This document shows positions 62,154 through 64,000 of a stretch of DNA of 64,000 nucleotides, piece after piece. The stretch covers positions 186,001-250,000 of the forward strand of contig NZ_OY762929.1 in the NCBI RefSeq assembly GCF_963666675.1, read 5' to 3'. The stretch comes from an uncultured Desulfobacter sp. Its GTDB lineage: Bacteria > Desulfobacterota > Desulfobacteria > Desulfobacterales > Desulfobacteraceae. The notes under the pieces were generated by a model. It did no database searches and was not told the DNA's origin. It worked only from the letters and a program-made list of their open reading frames with translations. How positions within the stretch are numbered: the stretch's first letter is position 1; each line of letters begins with the position of its first letter. Both the position numbers and the translations under genes were made by a program.

Positions 62154-62990
62154 TCATGTTTGGGAAAATACAAACAGAATTCCGTTGAGCGTGTCTGCGC
62201 CGCTGCTATGGCCGATTTTAGAAAAGGAGAGCGCAATTTCTTCAGGGCTTGCCGCCTTGTAAAATTGCGTTACAGGGATAGAAAAATGCCCTTCACAGGC
62301 ACAGCGCAAAAATTCAGCGCTTATGTCGTTAGTAAGATTGAGCTTTTGCAACACTTTCGTTTTAAGAATCGAAAGCTGCCCGGGACAAGTTGCACGCATG
62401 GTCATTGCAGCAAGCACACCGCACAGAAAATCATCGCCGCTCGGCGTAAGCCCTAGGCCCAAGCCGATAAGCTTTGCCAGATAATCAGCCGCTGTTACAA
62501 TTTTGCCGACATGCATATGTTCTTTTGCCAGTGCCAATATTTTTTGGGTGTATACGGCCACTGGTGAAGCCATATATTTTTTTCCGCCAAGTAATAAATC
62601 GCAAAAGACAGTGTTTTGCGGCATATGCAAAAGGGCGTCGGCTATCATGCTGCAAAGCTCATGTTGTCGCTTCGTACCGATGGGTGTAAGCGCAGTTTTT
62701 TTTAATTTAACACCTTGTGGTGAGAAATAAATGTCTCCAATCGAAAAACCGTTGCCATCAATCCTGACGGTGTCGCGTGCGGAAAAACCCAGCTTTGAAA
62801 ATTCATCGTCCTCCAAATCCGTAAGCATACCTATAGGGGAGAGCGGTGTGCTTTTGGGGTGTACGGACAGAAGCCGGGTATTGCACAAAAGATTTACCGT
62901 ATTTCGATAAACCGAATGAACTTTGACTTCATTTGTGACTTGAAGCTGTGAAAGTGCATATTCAGTTGTGAGTAATATGTTCGTAGTCAT
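62154..62990 (-). CDS. DUF2877 (AllH-like) protein
   Basis: The 278-residue protein carries the DUF2877 hallmark LIGLGLGLTPSGDDFLCGVLAA (about residues 172-193) and the end motif IGHSSGADTLNGIL. In allantoin- or oxamate-using bacteria this family is AllH (formerly YlbF), part of oxamate carbamoyltransferase with FdrA (AllF) and DUF1116 (AllG) proteins. Those partners are not in the visible part of the window, so purine degradation here is possible but not shown. No strong ribosome site precedes the ATG. Confidence 0.75.
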   Translation of the reverse strand: MTTNILLTTEYALSQLQVTNEVKVHSVYRNTVNLLCNTRLLSVHPKSTPLSPIGMLTDLEDDEFSKLGFSARDTVRIDGNGFSIGDIYFSPQGVKLKKTALTPIGTKRQHELCSMIADALLHMPQNTVFCDLLLGGKKYMASPVAVYTQKILALAKEHMHVGKIVTAADYLAKLIGLGLGLTPSGDDFLCGVLAAMTMRATCPGQLSILKTKVLQKLNLTNDISAEFLRCACEGHFSIPVTQFYKAASPEEIALSFSKIGHSSGADTLNGILFVFSQT

Positions 62991-63083
62991 AGTTTTTTAA
63001 GAGGTTGAGAAAGCCGTTTTCAGTGTGTGAAAACGACTCTCGATATTATACTTTCAAATACGCGTCCAATGGGGATAGAAAAG

Positions 63084-64000
63084 CTAAAGAATCAGACGAG
63101 CTTCAGCTGTCAATGGTATAAGGTCGGAACGATCCGCAAACGCAATATTAAACTTCCTGTTAAGTGCCGAAAAGTGCCTTAAACCGTTGCCAAGCTTGTT
63201 CAAATATGAAAATACACCGATCGCACCTGTTGAGAACTGGTTGGCTTCTAAACCATATATGGCTCGAAGATCAGGTAAGTCACCAAATATTTCTTCAATA
63301 TTTGAGCCGAATTTTTTGTAAAAAGCAGGAATGTCCCCATTTTTTATATTATATCCTATACGCTTTCCAGTCATAGCGGCAGCCATGGCAGCGCGGCAAA
63401 AACCGATTGCTTTAAATTCTCCGTTGCCCAGGGCGAGTGCCTTGTAGGCTTGGTCTTCGCTGGAAAAACCGCCTGTAATAACCATGGCTGGCAATTTTTT
63501 TCCTTGTGCCCTGCGAGTCTTGCAAATAGCAGTGACATTGTTTTCAAGTGTAACCGTAGGGAGGCACCACTCATTCATCATCTTGGAGGGACTGTAACCG
63601 GAGCCGCCGCCGGCACCGTCAAAGGTGACCATGTCAACGCCGTTATCAATGGCCATATCGATAACGCGTTCAATATCTGCAATATCATATCCCGCCATTT
63701 TGAAGTAAACATTTTTCATGCCCATTTCGCGAAGCTCGGATATGCGTTTTGAAATGCGTTCCTCGGTCCATTGCGGGAGTCTGCCATAGCTGTAAAAATT
63801 CGGACAGCAGCCGTTTTTACGTAATTTGAGGATATTTTTATCAAAGGGGTCAGGATGTACTAACATACCGGAGTATTTTTTTTTTACGGCATCCTCATAA
63901 CCCTTCAGCTTATTTACAGGCTGTGTGCCCTTGGCCGCCTGTCCGAATTTGAATTCCAGGGCCTTAAAACCGTACTTTTGTAAAGCGATTTCCGGAACGC
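63084..64000 (-). CDS. Glutamate-synthase-like FMN-binding protein (5' end outside window)
   Basis: The reading frame runs on past the internal ATG at 63866 to the window edge, giving at least 305 residues; the start is missing. It resembles the C-terminal half of the GltS central FMN barrel: FKFGQAAKGTQPVNKLKGYED near the left of the fragment, then VDMVTFDGAGGGSGYSPSKM, ICKTRRAQGKKLPAMVITGGFSSEDQAYKALALG and KAIGFCRAAMAAAMTGKRIGYNI. It is not the ammonium-assimilating GOGAT encoded at 34043-39118. The typical 3Fe-4S cysteines are absent from the part seen. It lies 93 bases before the DUF2877 gene on the same strand, so it may belong to the same catabolic operon; substrate unknown. Confidence 0.75.
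   Translation of the reverse strand, partial: VPEIALQKYGFKALEFKFGQAAKGTQPVNKLKGYEDAVKKKYSGMLVHPDPFDKNILKLRKNGCCPNFYSYGRLPQWTEERISKRISELREMGMKNVYFKMAGYDIADIERVIDMAIDNGVDMVTFDGAGGGSGYSPSKMMNEWCLPTVTLENNVTAICKTRRAQGKKLPAMVITGGFSSEDQAYKALALGNGEFKAIGFCRAAMAAAMTGKRIGYNIKNGDIPAFYKKFGSNIEEIFGDLPDLRAIYGLEANQFSTGAIGVFSYLNKLGNGLRHFSALNRKFNIAFADRSDLIPLTAEARLIL

Noticed and set aside
1..64000. CRISPR array
   Set aside because: No regularly spaced direct repeats of 25-40 bases were seen anywhere; the repeats noted are single palindromes.
62154..64000. Right-end FMN protein as a second ammonium-assimilating glutamate synthase
   Set aside because: No amidotransferase or GltD partner is adjacent and the Fe-S cysteines are absent from the visible part.

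Overview
The window reads as the chromosome of a strictly anaerobic, nitrogen-fixing, sulfate-reducing deltaproteobacterium, most likely a Desulfobacter-like member of the Desulfobacteraceae. This is inference from the gene set: a Tat-exported periplasmic [NiFe] hydrogenase, a Clostridium pasteurianum-like (group II/III) molybdenum nitrogenase, a split archaeal-type glutamate synthase, LL-diaminopimelate aminotransferase, two MoeA proteins, cache-domain chemoreceptors and a PEP-CTERM protein. No rRNA, tRNA or CRISPR array was found by eye.

Layout. 1-513: the 5' part of a sensor histidine kinase (minus strand), cut by the window edge. 1227-2915: chemoreceptor. 3423-6706: hydrogenase small subunit, large subunit and maturation protease. 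6827-8975: a decayed metallo-beta-lactamase gene, a TauE/SafE-type exporter and a membrane-anchored AgmX/TonB-like protein. 9061-10716: alkaline phosphatase (minus). 10980-14610 (minus): three overlapping SPFH (HflK/HflC) genes, the first fused to a cation-diffusion-facilitator membrane domain. 14875-16720: a crotonase and a K+ channel with an RCK domain. 16766-22098 (minus): MFS exporter, UvrD-like helicase, phosphomannomutase and UppP. 22337-24762: a VWA/OmpA lipoprotein, a decayed integrase and an AT-rich orphan gene. 25310-32712 (minus): a DksA-like protein without a zinc finger, MoeA-PBP, MoeA, DapL and a double-cache chemoreceptor. 33039-39118: an acyltransferase and the three-gene glutamate synthase. 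39218-40934 (minus): a ParB-like/AsnC-like regulator and a phosphoesterase.

The core is 41184-55081. A 72-residue Nif11-domain gene (minus) and modABC (plus) diverge, and each has a good sigma-54 -24/-12 element. After modABC come a small GNAT acetyltransferase and then nifH-nifD-nifK-nifE-nifN-nifB-[2Fe-2S] ferredoxin-nifV, with a third sigma-54 element before nifH. Molybdate uptake, cofactor assembly (NifB, NifEN, homocitrate from NifV), electron transfer and nitrogenase itself are therefore co-located and probably co-induced. The PII-like nifI1/nifI2 pair that usually sits between nifH and nifD in this nitrogenase lineage is absent from the cluster. The glutamate synthase genes 6 kb upstream would assimilate the ammonium.

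Downstream, 55403-59329 holds a PEP-CTERM protein, a thiamine-binding (MTH1187-type) protein and a metal P-type ATPase divergent from a MarR regulator. The two share an intergenic region with two copies of a putative operator. About 1.6 kb of largely non-coding relic sequence (59330-60947) precedes an unusual XRE-GntR-FCD regulator, a DUF2877 (AllH-like) protein and a partial glutamate-synthase-like FMN protein that runs off the right edge.

The intergenic regions carry at least five different large palindromic (MITE-like) elements. The most interesting points are the sigma-54-controlled Nif11 gene, the CDF-HflK fusion within a triple SPFH operon, the nif cluster without nifI, and the XRE-GntR-FCD regulator.
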